Shown here in pieces: positions 10,020 through 18,860 of a stretch of 64,000 nt of DNA. Within the stretch, counting starts at the first letter, position 1; each line of letters starts with the position of its first letter. Made by a program: the position numbers and the translations under genes. Under the pieces are notes generated by a model. That model saw nothing but the letters and a program-made list of their open reading frames with translations, did no database searches and was not told the origin of the DNA. Source of the DNA: Lysobacter capsici (GTDB lineage Bacteria; Pseudomonadota; Gammaproteobacteria; Xanthomonadales; Xanthomonadaceae); NCBI RefSeq assembly GCF_014779555.2, contig NZ_CP094357.1:372001-436000 (forward strand), read 5' to 3'.

Positions 10020-12208
10020 GCGCTCGCATCGACCACGCAGCGGAAACCGATGCAGCCCGAGCGGTCCTTGCTCGGCGCCATCAACAGATACTTGCCGTGC
10101 TGATCGAGCCGGTAGGCCTGCGGAAAATACCAGTGCGAAGTCTGCGGCTGGTACGAACTGCCGCCGCGCAGCACCGCGCCGCGGGTGTGTTCGTCGTGGT
10201 ATTCGTCGGTCCATTGCCAGACGTTGCCGACCAGATCGAGCACGCCAAACACGCTGGCCCCGGCCGGATGCGCGTCGACCTCGTCGGGTGCGCGCAGGCG
10301 CCGGCCGCGATAGGGCGCGGGCACCGCGTCCTCGCGCCAGTCGTTGCCCCACGGATAGCGGCGGCCGTCGCCGCCTTGCGCGGCGTACTGCCACTCCCAT
10401 TCGCGCGGCAGGCGCTTGCCGGCCCAGTGCGCGTAGGCGCGCGCGTCCTCGATCGCAATCCAGGTCACCGGGCGATTCTCCCAGCCCGCGCGCGGCGCGC
10501 CGTCGACCCAGTCGCGCAGGTAGTTATGCGCATCGCGCGGCGCATAGCCGCTGGCCTGGACGAAGCGGTGGTACTGCGCGTTGGTGACCGGCGTGCGGTC
10601 GATGAAGAAACGTTGCATCGACATGCGCTTGCGGTGATTGCGCCGCGCGCTGTCTTCCCACGGGTATTGCACGTCGACGCCTTCCCAGGTCTGGCCTTCG
10701 ATCTCGATCCCGCCGACGACGAAGTCGAACTCGCCGGCCGGAATCTCGACCATGCCCTCGGGCGCGGTCGCGACCGCGCTCACCGGCGCGATCGGCACCA
10801 GCCGCTGCTGCAGGGAATGCCATTGCTTGGAATAGCGATGCAGCGGGATGTCCGACAACTGGCGCATGCCGTCGAGGAAAGTGTCCAGGCCGGCGTGTTC
10901 GACGCCCGGCGCCAATGCCAGCAGCGCGCCGAAGCCGCGGCCTTCGAGAACGAATTCGAACACCGCCTGCCCGCCGTCGATGCGCGGTTCCAGCGCGACT
11001 CCGTTCCAGGCATCGAAATAGCGTGTGCCCGGCTCGTGCGCGACCGCGATCTGTTCGCCGTCGATCTCGTATTCGTTGCGATTGACCAGATGCCACACCG
11101 TGGTGCCCGCGTGCGGGAAACGGCTGGCGAACACGCCGGCCTGGCGGGTGTGCACGTACGGACGCCAGTCGGCGCTGGTCATGCACGGCGCGAACTCGCG
11201 TTCGATCGTGGCGATGCGGCGCAGGGTTTCGGCGTCGCGGTCGGTGAGCTGGTTCCACAGGCCCCAGATGTTTTCCCAGGCGTTGTAGCCCACGCCGTTG
11301 AAGAAGATGTATTGCAGGTCGTGGTTGCGATCGCGGCCCCAGCGGTTCTCGTAGTTGATCATGTGGCGCGGTTCGAGCCACTTGAACTTGGCCACCGGCG
11401 GGATCAACTCGTTCGGTGCTTTCTTGCCCCAGCTCTGCACGTTCCAGATCAGCGCCTCCTCGGCGCTGATGGTGGATTCGGGTTGCAGCACGACCGGATG
11501 GCCGAGCGCGTCGCAGGCATCGAAGAACGCGCGCGGCACGCCGTTGTAGGTGTCGCCGTTGACGCCGTCGGCGCCGACCGCCTTGACCAGCGCGGCCACC
11601 GCGTCCCAGTCCTTGACCCCGCTGTCGCGGGTGCCGTGGTCCCAGGGCATGGTCGGCAGAAACACGCGCACGCCGCGGCGATGGAAATCCTCGATCGCGC
11701 CGCGCAGGCCGTCGAGTCCGCCGGGCAGGTCGCCGGCCAGATCGAACTGGTTGCGATCGTCGACGCCGATGTTCGGATACACATGCCAGATCAGCACGCT
11801 GTCGATGCCGCCGTAGCGGCGTTCGAGATCGTCGAGATAACGGTCGACGGTGTAACGCCCGGCGACCGGATCGTAGAAGTAGCGGTCCTCGGCCATCATC
11901 TGCGCGTGGACGAAATTGCGCTGCGCCCATTGCAGTTCGGGTCGGCGGTAATGCGCGTCGTCGTAGCCGATGCGGATCAGGTGCTCGCGGCGCCAGTCGA
12001 TCAGCTCGGCGATCCAGTCGTCCAGGGTCGCATCGACATCGACCTTCCAGTGACCGATCTCGGCGAACGGCCAGCCCGGCGCCTTGCCCGGCAGCGGCAG
12101 ATAGCGTTGGGTGGTGACGTGCGAGAACTTGTATTCGGTGCGCACGGCGCGACGTTCGTCTTCGTGGGAAGCGTGATCGTCGGCGGCGGTTCGGTAAGGG
12201 CTGGTCAT
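10016..12208 (-). CDS. Barrel-like glycosidase domain fused to a SUMF1-type domain
   Basis: 730 residues from ATG 12208. Residues 1 to about 470 look like a TIM-barrel glycosidase-type domain (DSVLIWHVYPNIGVDD, GVRVFLPTMPWDHG, GADGVNGDTYNGVP, VVLQPESTIS) with a beta domain after it. The C-terminal 240 residues are a SUMF1/formylglycine-generating-enzyme-type domain: MVEIPAGEFDF, FFIDRTPVTNAQYHRFV, GKRLPREWEWQYAA, DLVGNVWQWTDEY, LRGGSSY, GFRCV. The pair of catalytic cysteines of a true FGE is missing before GFRC, so this half is probably a binding or structural module. Its stop overlaps the GH127 start. No signal peptide is evident. I do not recognise the N-terminal family; a role in trimming the same glycan as GH127 is inferred from the operon. 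Confidence 0.7.
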   Translation of the reverse strand: MTSPYRTAADDHASHEDERRAVRTEYKFSHVTTQRYLPLPGKAPGWPFAEIGHWKVDVDATLDDWIAELIDWRREHLIRIGYDDAHYRRPELQWAQRNFVHAQMMAEDRYFYDPVAGRYTVDRYLDDLERRYGGIDSVLIWHVYPNIGVDDRNQFDLAGDLPGGLDGLRGAIEDFHRRGVRVFLPTMPWDHGTRDSGVKDWDAVAALVKAVGADGVNGDTYNGVPRAFFDACDALGHPVVLQPESTISAEEALIWNVQSWGKKAPNELIPPVAKFKWLEPRHMINYENRWGRDRNHDLQYIFFNGVGYNAWENIWGLWNQLTDRDAETLRRIATIEREFAPCMTSADWRPYVHTRQAGVFASRFPHAGTTVWHLVNRNEYEIDGEQIAVAHEPGTRYFDAWNGVALEPRIDGGQAVFEFVLEGRGFGALLALAPGVEHAGLDTFLDGMRQLSDIPLHRYSKQWHSLQQRLVPIAPVSAVATAPEGMVEIPAGEFDFVVGGIEIEGQTWEGVDVQYPWEDSARRNHRKRMSMQRFFIDRTPVTNAQYHRFVQASGYAPRDAHNYLRDWVDGAPRAGWENRPVTWIAIEDARAYAHWAGKRLPREWEWQYAAQGGDGRRYPWGNDWREDAVPAPYRGRRLRAPDEVDAHPAGASVFGVLDLVGNVWQWTDEYHDEHTRGAVLRGGSSYQPQTSHWYFPQAYRLDQHGKYLLMAPSKDRSGCIGFRCVVDASA

Positions 12209-12251
12209 GGGGGCGTCGGTGGGGAGCGAGGCGGGAATGGAGGGCCGGCGA

Positions 12252-13154
12252 TCAGAGCGTTGCGGCGAGCAGCCGTTCGACTTCATCGCGCGTCGGCACG
12301 CTGGTCTGCGCGCCGGCTCGCGTGCAGGCCAGGGCCGAGGCGGCGCTGGCGCGGCGCAGGGCCACGGCGAAGTCCTCGCCCTGGGCGAGCGCCGCGACCA
12401 GTGTGCCGCAGAACGTGTCGCCGGCGGCGGTGGTGTCGAGCGCTTGAATCGGGAACGCGGCCTGGGTCAGAAAACGGCCGTCGACGCGCGCGCGGCAGCC
12501 GCGCGCGCCGAGCGTGACCACGACCCGGGCGGTGGGGATTCGCGCCAGCGCGGCATCGATGTCGTCGGCGATGCCGCTGAGCGCGGCGAGTTCGCCTTCG
12601 TTGACGATCAGCAGGTCGACGCAGTCGAGCAGCGAGGCCGGCAACGCGCGCGCGGGCGCGGCGTTGAGCACGACCACGACGCCGGCCGCGCGCGCGCGTC
12701 GCGCCCAGGCTTCGATCGCGGGCAGCGGGGTTTCGAGTTGCAGCAACAGATGGCCGACGCCGTCGAGCGCGGGCAGATCGTCGGCGCGCAAGGCGGCGTT
12801 GGCGCCGGGCGCGACGGTGATCGCGTTCTCGCCGTCGTCGGACACGCAGATGAAGGCGGTGCCGGTGGCGTGATCGGGACAGCGGATCAATTGCAGTTCG
12901 ACCCCGGCGTCGCGCAGCGAGGCTTCGATCGGCGCGGCATAGGCATCGTCGCCGAGCGCGAGCAGCATGCGCGTGGCCGCGCCGCCGGCGCGCGCGCAGG
13001 CGATCGCCTGGTTGGCGCCCTTGCCGCCGGGAAACGTGGCCAGCTCGCGGCCGAGCACGGTTTCGCCGGGCGCGGGCACGTGGCTGGCGCGGACGACGAA
13101 GTCGAGGTTGGCGGAACCGGCGATCAAGACGGAAAGATTATTCGATCCGCTCAT
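12252..13154 (-). CDS. rbsK: Ribokinase-like PfkB sugar kinase
   Basis: 300 residues. Ribokinase phosphorylates D-ribose to ribose 5-phosphate in the cytoplasm with ATP. PfkB signatures are clear: FPGGKGANQA (residues 41-50) for sugar binding, and DTTAAGDTFCG with the catalytic base D246 for ATP/anion-hole. Length is usual for RbsK. The ATG at 13154 overlaps the serine hydrolase stop as ATGA, so it is translationally coupled to that gene, and the SUMF1-fusion gene begins 43 bases downstream. Between a TonB receptor and a pentose-specific glycosidase, a pentose kinase makes sense; fructose- or adenosine-type PfkB specificity cannot be excluded by eye. Confidence 0.85.
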   Translation of the reverse strand: MSGSNNLSVLIAGSANLDFVVRASHVPAPGETVLGRELATFPGGKGANQAIACARAGGAATRMLLALGDDAYAAPIEASLRDAGVELQLIRCPDHATGTAFICVSDDGENAITVAPGANAALRADDLPALDGVGHLLLQLETPLPAIEAWARRARAAGVVVVLNAAPARALPASLLDCVDLLIVNEGELAALSGIADDIDAALARIPTARVVVTLGARGCRARVDGRFLTQAAFPIQALDTTAAGDTFCGTLVAALAQGEDFAVALRRASAASALACTRAGAQTSVPTRDEVERLLAATL

Positions 13155-14746
13155 TTCGTCGTATCCGGGGTCGTGGTGTCGTGAGTGTCGCCTTTGCTTG
13201 TATCCGCCATCGCTTCGTCGACCAAGCGATAGAAGTCCTTGCTGATCCTCGGCAGATCGCGCGGTACATCGCCGCGCGGCAGATGCTGCAACAACGCGAT
13301 CGCGACCCATCGACGCGCCGGATCGATCGCATAGGTGGTCGACGCCGCGCCGGGCCAGCCGAAGCGGCCGACCGATCCGGGCTGGCCGCGCTTGACCGGA
13401 TCGATGACGACCGAGCCGCCGAAGCCGAAGCCTTCGCCCGGGTTGAATTGATGCACGGGCGGATCGAGCATGCTGAGTTGGTTGCGCAGCATCAGGGCGA
13501 CGGTTTCGGCTCGGAGGAGGCGTCGAGTGGGTTCGACGGTCGTCTCGGGTTCGCCGCGCTCTTTCCTACCGTCATTCCCGCGAAGGCGGGAATCCAGAGA
13601 CTTTCGTGCAGCCACGTTAAAGTCTCTGGATTCCCGCCTTCGCGGGAATGACGAATTGAAAGGATGTCGGTCCGAAAGGTTCGTTGCTTCATGCGGACAA
13701 TTCGAAGCCGTACCCGTACCCGTACCCGTGCTCGAAGCCAAAGCAAAACCCGAATCCTTTGCCGCAATCGCCCCGCCATCCAACAACACCTGCGCAAACC
13801 GCGCATAGTCGCAAGCCGTCGAATACAACCCGCCCGCGCCGCTGGCATACGCATTCAACGCCGCGCCCGGTTCGCGCGCGCTCGGCCCGTCGGCGATCCG
13901 CAGCCGCCCGTCGTCGCCCATCGTGGTGATGTCGACCACGCGTCCGCGCTGCGACGCCGGCACGCTGAAGCCCGTGTCGCGCATGCCCAGCGGAACGAAG
14001 ATGCGCTCGCGCAGGAAGGCATCGAACGGTTGCCGCGCGACCACTTCGACCACCCGGCCGAGCACTTCGATCGCGGCGCCGTCGTAGCCGAAACGGGTGC
14101 CGGGATCGGCCGCGAGCGGCGCGTGGCTCAATCGCTCGACGAAGCCGCGCAGATCGCTCGCCGCGTGCGGGTCGTTGCGTTCCATCAGCTCGGTCGCGGC
14201 TTCATCGCCTTTCAAGCCCGCGGCGAACCCGGCGGTGTGGGTCAGCAGTTGGCGAATGGTGATCTCGCTGTTGGCCGGGCGCAGTCGCGGTGCGTCGGCG
14301 CTGCCGCCGATCAGCACCTGGCGATGGCCGAGTTCGGGCAGATAGCGCGAGACCGGATCGTCCAGGCCGATGCGGCCTTGTTCGACCAGCAGCATCACCG
14401 CGGCCGAGGCGATGGTCTTGCTCATCGAGTAGATGCGGAAGATCGCGTCCTTGCGCATCGGTTCCCGACGGGCCAGGTCGCGGTGGCCGTAGGCGTGGAA
14501 GTCGACGATGCGGCCTTCGTGCGCGATCAGTACCACGGCGCCGAGGTAGCCGTCGGCACCGGTCGTGTCGCGCATGAAGCGGTGCAGCGCGCTGAAGTCG
14601 GGCTGGACCGTGGGCTGGACGCTGGCCTGGACCGCATGGGCTTGGACCGCATGGGCTTCGTTCGCAAGGCTTTGAGCACACGCCAACCCCGCGCAGCCCG
14701 CACCCAGGATCAGCAGGCAACAGCGAAGGGCGGCGGAAACGGGCAA
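13151..14746 (-). CDS. Exported serine hydrolase, class C beta-lactamase fold, with a repeat-derived insertion
   Basis: 531 residues. A TTG start at 14746 gives a good signal peptide (hydrophobic LLILGAGCAGLACA, cut near A24-Q25), so the enzyme should be periplasmic. The SxxK nucleophile motif is S107-M-S-K110, followed by a family-typical FGYDGAAIEVLG (Tyr motif) and GFGFGGSV near the end. Members include esterases, D-aminopeptidases and PBP-like proteins, so the substrate is open. About 70-80 residues between VLLDGGAIAA and LLRAETVALM are not family-like: they include a (GT)n stretch and SFPRRRESR/LDSRLRGNDG, the translation of the repeat at 13571-13652. The frame stays open, so the product may still be made. 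It lies between the TonB receptor and ribokinase, overlapping the latter by four bases. Confidence 0.8.
   Translation of the reverse strand: MPVSAALRCCLLILGAGCAGLACAQSLANEAHAVQAHAVQASVQPTVQPDFSALHRFMRDTTGADGYLGAVVLIAHEGRIVDFHAYGHRDLARREPMRKDAIFRIYSMSKTIASAAVMLLVEQGRIGLDDPVSRYLPELGHRQVLIGGSADAPRLRPANSEITIRQLLTHTAGFAAGLKGDEAATELMERNDPHAASDLRGFVERLSHAPLAADPGTRFGYDGAAIEVLGRVVEVVARQPFDAFLRERIFVPLGMRDTGFSVPASQRGRVVDITTMGDDGRLRIADGPSAREPGAALNAYASGAGGLYSTACDYARFAQVLLDGGAIAAKDSGFALASSTGTGTGTASNCPHEATNLSDRHPFNSSFPRRRESRDFNVAARKSLDSRLRGNDGRKERGEPETTVEPTRRLLRAETVALMLRNQLSMLDPPVHQFNPGEGFGFGGSVVIDPVKRGQPGSVGRFGWPGAASTTYAIDPARRWVAIALLQHLPRGDVPRDLPRISKDFYRLVDEAMADTSKGDTHDTTTPDTTK
13571..13652. repeat. ATTCCC-N8-GGGAAT inverted repeat inside the serine hydrolase gene
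   Basis: Two near-identical 20-bp palindromes (ATTCCCGCGAAGGCGGGAAT and its inverse) bracket a short spacer, with GTC/GAC ends and CCAGAGACTTT/AAAGTCTCTGG inner arms, giving a long stem. Same family as 6625-6706. It lies within coding sequence and adds a translatable segment in frame. Confidence 0.85.
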
Positions 14747-14828
14747 GGCATGCGGTCCTGCGTGGCGAAAGCGACCGCCGCGAGCGATCGGGCTCGGCGG
14801 CGGTGTCGGGTACGGCCTGGGCGGGCGA

Positions 14829-17099
14829 TCAGAACTTGAAGGTATGGGTGAGCGACACGGTGCGGCCGCGTCCGGCCCAGTAGTTCTGGAAGCCGCCCGG
14901 CGGCTGCGACCAGCTCAGGATGTACTGCTTGTCGAACAGGTTCTCGATGCCGAGCGAGAACTTGCCATAGCGCTCGGTCTCGAAGTTCATGCCCAGGTCG
15001 AACAAGGTGTAACCATGGGTGCTTTCCTTGAAGCTGAAGCGCTGGCCGTCGAACGCGCGCACGTCGCTGCCCGACAGGTTGCGCGAGAACAGCGTGGTCG
15101 CGCCCAGGCTCATATCGGCGTGCGGCAGGAAGTTCCAGGTCAGGGTCCAGGCGAACTTGTCGGGGTTGATGTCGAGCACGCCCATCGGCTTGTTGGTGCC
15201 GCCGGCGGGGTAGCGTCCGGCCGCGTCGGCGGCCCAGAACGAGGTCTTGCCGGCGGTGTGCGAGTACACCGCGCTGAACCGCCAGTCCTCGTTGAAGCGC
15301 CAGTCGCCCGACAATTCGTAGCCCTTGATCCGCACCGGCGCGCGCAGCAGGACGAAGTCGTTGGTGGCCGGGTCGATCGCCAGCGATTGGCCGTAGTCGG
15401 ACTTGGAGTCGTAATGCGAAGCGCTCAGCGCGCCGCGCTCGCCGCGCCAGTTGAAGCCGAACTCGGTGTTCTTGACCACGATCGCGTTGAGGTCGAGCAG
15501 ATCGCCCACGCCGATGCGCGGATCGTTCGGGCAGCCGTCGGGCTGGGTGTCGCCCGGATCGTTGGAGCACTGGATGTTGCGCAGCGGGATGCCGACGTTG
15601 GCCAGGGTGAAGCCTTCGCCGTAGGAACCGAACACCGACCAGGCGTCGTTGATGCGCCAGACCGCGCCGAGGTTCTTCAAGGTTTCCTGGTATTCGAGCG
15701 TGCCGCCGTCGACATGGCGGCGATCGCGATACCAGGTGGTGGTGTAGCTGTCGACGTGCAGTTCGCCGTCTTCGCGGCGCAGGCCGCCCGACAGGGTGAC
15801 CGGGCCGATGTCCCACGACAGCTGCGCCCACGGCGCCTTGCTGCTGTATTCCATCGGCGGCACCCACAGCCGGTTGGTCAGCGCCAGGCGCTGCTGCGCG
15901 GTGTCCTTGACCAAATCCAGGCCGACCCGCAGTTCCAGCCCGCTGACCGAGAACAGCGACGGCCGCGCCCACGAGGTGCGCAGGCCTTTCTTGTTGGTGA
16001 CGATTTCCGATTGGTCGTAGATGGTGTCCATCGGCGCGATCAACGGGTCCTGCTTGTCGATCGTGTTTTCCGGCAGATAGCGCATTTCCTGATCGGCCTT
16101 GTAGCCGTTGATGGTCAGGGTGCCGCCGAAGAAATCCGAATGGATGTAGCTGAGCTGGTATTGCTTGAAGTCGTTGATCGCGGCCTTCGAGCCGAAGATC
16201 GAACCGCGCTCGGAGGTGTTGGTGCGGGTCGCGCCGCACAGCGCGGCTTCGTCGGGACGGCAGCCCAGCACCTGCACGTAGTTGGCCTTGCCTTCGATGT
16301 TGAAGTGGCTGATCGAGCCTTCGATGCGCTGCACGCCGTCTTCGCCGAAGTTGTAGCCGGCCTTGATGAACACGTTGCTCGCTTCGGTGTCGGCCAGCGA
16401 ACCGCTGGTGTTCATGCCGATGCGGCGGCCGTTGCCGTCGTAGGTGATGCCGCGGTCGAGAAACGAGGCCGCGGCGATCATGTCGAAGTTGCCGGCCTTG
16501 CGGGCGAAGGTCGCGCCGAGTTTCCAGCCGGCGCTGTCGTCCTTGAACTGGGTGGTGTAGCGCGAGGTGATGGTGAACTCGTTGCCTTCCTTGGTCGGCG
16601 CCGCGGACAGGTAGTTGATGATGCCGCCGGCCGCGCCGATGCCCTCCGACGCCGACGGGCCGTTGATGACCTCGATCCGGCCGACGATGCCCATGTCGGT
16701 GAAGGTGCCGTTGCGAGTGCCTTCGCGCAGCGGCGAACCCTGCGGCACGCCGTCGAACAGGCGCAGGGCGACGCGGCCGCGCAGGTTCTCGCCGGTGTTG
16801 CTCATCGCCTGCGAGGATTCGGCGTAGCCGGGCACGGTGCGCGCGAGCACCGCGGTGGCGTCCTCGGTCAGCACCAGGCTGCGTGCGAGTTCGGCCTTGG
16901 ACACCAGGGTGATCGCGCCGGGAATCTTGTCGACCGCCTTGGGGCTGCGGGTGCCGGTGACGACGACGTTGTCGAGGTCGACAGCGGCTTTGTCGCTGCT
17001 GGGCGTGGCGGCGGGGTCGGCGTCTTGCGCGTAGCTGGTGCCCGCGAAGGTGGAGAGCAGCAGCACGCTGCTGATCGCGGCGGTAAGTGGCTTGAGCAT
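14829..17099 (-). CDS. TonB-dependent outer-membrane receptor
   Basis: 756 residues from ATG 17099, with signal peptide MLKPLTAAISSVLLLSTFAG ending in SYAQ. After a short linker comes the plug domain (VVVTGTRSPKAVDKIPGAITLVSKAEL, GRIEVINGPSASEGIGAAGGIINYL) and a 22-strand-type barrel with typical turns (FGSYGEGFTLANVGIPL, KNTEFGFNWRGERGALSASHYDSK) ending in aromatic residue F as needed for BAM (SLTHTFKF). It imports a ligand using TonB energy. Siderophore receptors and glycan receptors both have this layout; the GH127, ribokinase and SUMF1-fusion genes downstream on the same strand favour an oligosaccharide. It is the first gene of that operon, with a terminator and 578 bases of non-coding DNA in front. 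Confidence 0.9.
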   Translation of the reverse strand: MLKPLTAAISSVLLLSTFAGTSYAQDADPAATPSSDKAAVDLDNVVVTGTRSPKAVDKIPGAITLVSKAELARSLVLTEDATAVLARTVPGYAESSQAMSNTGENLRGRVALRLFDGVPQGSPLREGTRNGTFTDMGIVGRIEVINGPSASEGIGAAGGIINYLSAAPTKEGNEFTITSRYTTQFKDDSAGWKLGATFARKAGNFDMIAAASFLDRGITYDGNGRRIGMNTSGSLADTEASNVFIKAGYNFGEDGVQRIEGSISHFNIEGKANYVQVLGCRPDEAALCGATRTNTSERGSIFGSKAAINDFKQYQLSYIHSDFFGGTLTINGYKADQEMRYLPENTIDKQDPLIAPMDTIYDQSEIVTNKKGLRTSWARPSLFSVSGLELRVGLDLVKDTAQQRLALTNRLWVPPMEYSSKAPWAQLSWDIGPVTLSGGLRREDGELHVDSYTTTWYRDRRHVDGGTLEYQETLKNLGAVWRINDAWSVFGSYGEGFTLANVGIPLRNIQCSNDPGDTQPDGCPNDPRIGVGDLLDLNAIVVKNTEFGFNWRGERGALSASHYDSKSDYGQSLAIDPATNDFVLLRAPVRIKGYELSGDWRFNEDWRFSAVYSHTAGKTSFWAADAAGRYPAGGTNKPMGVLDINPDKFAWTLTWNFLPHADMSLGATTLFSRNLSGSDVRAFDGQRFSFKESTHGYTLFDLGMNFETERYGKFSLGIENLFDKQYILSWSQPPGGFQNYWAGRGRTVSLTHTFKF

Positions 17100-17677
17100 G
17101 TCGGTCTCGTTGAGTGCCGGTGATCGAGCCTGCGCGTGAGGGGGACGCGTGCCCGTGGTGGCGTGCACAAGGCGGCGGCGCTGTCGCTGTCGCGACCTCT
17201 CCGTGTCGCGCCGACGTCCGTGCAGGTTCGAGGCGAGCCTATGCGCTCGCCGTCACGGTTGGAACCGACGCGGAGTATGTTCACAGACTAGGTTTTGTTG
17301 TCTTAAGCGCCGCGGGTCGATAGCAAAAGTTTTGTCGCATTGCAGCATCGATGCGCGCGATGCATGACGTCGCGGTAAAAACCGCAAGACCGCCGCGGGC
17401 GTCCTGCCGGCGGCGGTCTTTGGGGAGGTCCGAGGATTGAGCGATGGCGGACGAAACAAGGCGATGCGAGTGCGCCATCCGCTGCGTTCGCGAGCAGCCT
17501 AACCGCCGCATCGCCGCGTTGGAACCCGAAACTGCGCGAATAAGACCAAGGTTTTAGTTGCATGTGCGCAACGTCGTGTGTCGATGTGGCCGCGCTGCAC
17601 CAGCGCTTGTGCCTGGGTCAATCGGCGAGGTGGCGATGCGTCACCTGCGATGCTCAACGCGGCGCTCGACGCGGCGG
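17100..17677 (-). promoter_or_regulatory. Leader/promoter region of the TonB receptor operon
   Basis: 578 bases with no credible gene. It contains the terminator at 17386-17420 and, at 17557-17572, a small inverted repeat (GTTGC-N6-GCAAC) that could be an operator. The stretch 17270-17345 is less GC-rich than its surroundings and is the best place for a promoter reading leftwards, but I cannot fix -35 and -10 boxes with confidence. Confidence 0.4.
17386..17420 (-). terminator. Intrinsic terminator downstream of the LysR gene
   Basis: A 15-bp stem with one mismatch (AAGACCGCCGC...; loop GTCCT) followed on the minus strand by GCGG and TTTTT. It should end transcription coming from the LysR/SSS side and separate it from the TonB receptor operon. 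Confidence 0.7.
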
Positions 17678-18559
17678 TCAACGTGCTTGCGAGGTCATCG
17701 CTTTGCGGCTCTCGCGCAGGAACGCGGTGACCAGGCGCACGCGCACGCTGGACCGCGACCAGACGATGCCGATGCAGCGTTTGGCGGTCGAATCAGTCAG
17801 CGGGATGCGCGCCAGTTGCAGGCCTTCGGGCCACGGCGGCGCCCAGTCGGGCACCAGCGACACGCCCAGGCCGCGGTCGACCATCACCGCGATCGCGTTG
17901 AGCGCGTTCAGTTCGAAACGCTCGCGCGGCACGATGTTGGCCGCGCGCAGGTATTCGTCGGCCTGGCGGCCGCCCCAATGGTGGCGGTCGTAGCGGATCA
18001 GCGGCTGGGTCGACAGCAGTTCGCGCGGATCGCGCCCGGCCATGCTGCGCGGCGCGAGCACGATCAGCGGCTCTTCGCGCAGCAGCTGCCACTCGCAGGT
18101 CTTCGGCAGCGGGAACGGCGCCTGCAGCACCACCGCGGCATCGATGTCGCCCTTTTCGACGGAATGGTACAGATCGGCCGAATAGCCCGGCTGGATGAAC
18201 ACGTTGATGCCCGGAAACGATTCGACCATGCGCGCGAGCACGTCCGGCAGCATGCCGGCCAGCGCGGTCGGGCAGGCGCCCAGGCGCAACTCGCCGGAGA
18301 TTTCGCTGTCGTTGGCGACGCTGCGCAGGTCGGCGACGTTGCGCAGCAGCTCGCGCGTGCGCGGCAGGATCCGCGCGCCTTCCTCGGTGACGCTGACGGT
18401 GCGGCCGACGCGCGCGATCAGCGGCGCGCCGATCTCGCGTTCGAGCGTGCGGATCTGCTGCGCGACCGCGGCCGGGGTGATGTTGAGCACGCGCGCGGCG
18501 GCGGCCATCGAGCCCTGATCGACCACGGTCACGAAGGTATTGAGGAACTGGGTTTCCAC
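17678..18559 (-). CDS. LysR-family transcriptional regulator
   Basis: 293 residues from GTG 18559 (VETQFLNTFVTVVDQGS). The winged helix-turn-helix is clear: MAAAARVLNITPAAVAQQIRTLEREIGAPLIAR at residues 17-49, followed by the effector-binding domain (GELRLGACPTALAGMLPDVLARM, GLGVSLVPDW). The longer open frame upstream of the GTG is made of GGGAATCG repeats (translated IPDSRFPIFDSR), which is why I place the start here. It follows the SSS symporter gene on the same strand and is a likely regulator of the symporter/lyase genes or of the glycan operon beyond the terminator; the effector is unknown. Confidence 0.88.
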   Translation of the reverse strand: METQFLNTFVTVVDQGSMAAAARVLNITPAAVAQQIRTLEREIGAPLIARVGRTVSVTEEGARILPRTRELLRNVADLRSVANDSEISGELRLGACPTALAGMLPDVLARMVESFPGINVFIQPGYSADLYHSVEKGDIDAAVVLQAPFPLPKTCEWQLLREEPLIVLAPRSMAGRDPRELLSTQPLIRYDRHHWGGRQADEYLRAANIVPRERFELNALNAIAVMVDRGLGVSLVPDWAPPWPEGLQLARIPLTDSTAKRCIGIVWSRSSVRVRLVTAFLRESRKAMTSQAR

Positions 18560-18860
18560 AAGGCACCGGTTGGGGCGGGAATCGAAAATCGGGAATCGGG
18601 AATCGGGAATCGGGAATCGGTAGAGCACTTGCGCCGGCGATTGAAGACTCGCCGGCTACCTGGTTCAACTCAATACATCAACCTTGGCCGCAGTGCCAGC
18701 CGCGCCGGCTTTTGATCTTCGGATTCCCCATTCCCGGCTTTACCGCAACCTTGCGCGCAGTGCCAGCCGCGCCGGCTTTTGATCTTCCGATTCCCTACTC
18801 CCGATTCCCGATTCCCGGCTCCACAGCATTCCCCATTCCCGGCTCCACAGCCCGATCGCG
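18560..18860. repeat. GGGAATCG arrays and a 66-bp direct repeat
   Basis: Short head-to-tail units (GGGAATCG / GATTCCC and variants) occupy 18584-18622 and about 18720-18850. Between them a segment with GCAGTGCCAGCCGCGCCGGC followed by TTTTGATCTTC occurs twice, 66 bases apart (about 18690 and 18756). The array overlaps the 3' end of the SSS symporter gene. The same arrays recur at 22440-22475, 22600-22640 and 37600-37615. Confidence 0.8.

Noticed and set aside
10016-10740. SUMF1 domain taken as an active formylglycine-generating enzyme
   Set aside because: The catalytic cysteine pair before GFRC is absent and no sulfatase gene is nearby.
9995-12517. 840-codon plus-strand open frame over the glycosidase genes
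   Set aside because: Shadow frame; the minus strand carries recognisable GH127, SUMF1 and ribokinase motifs.
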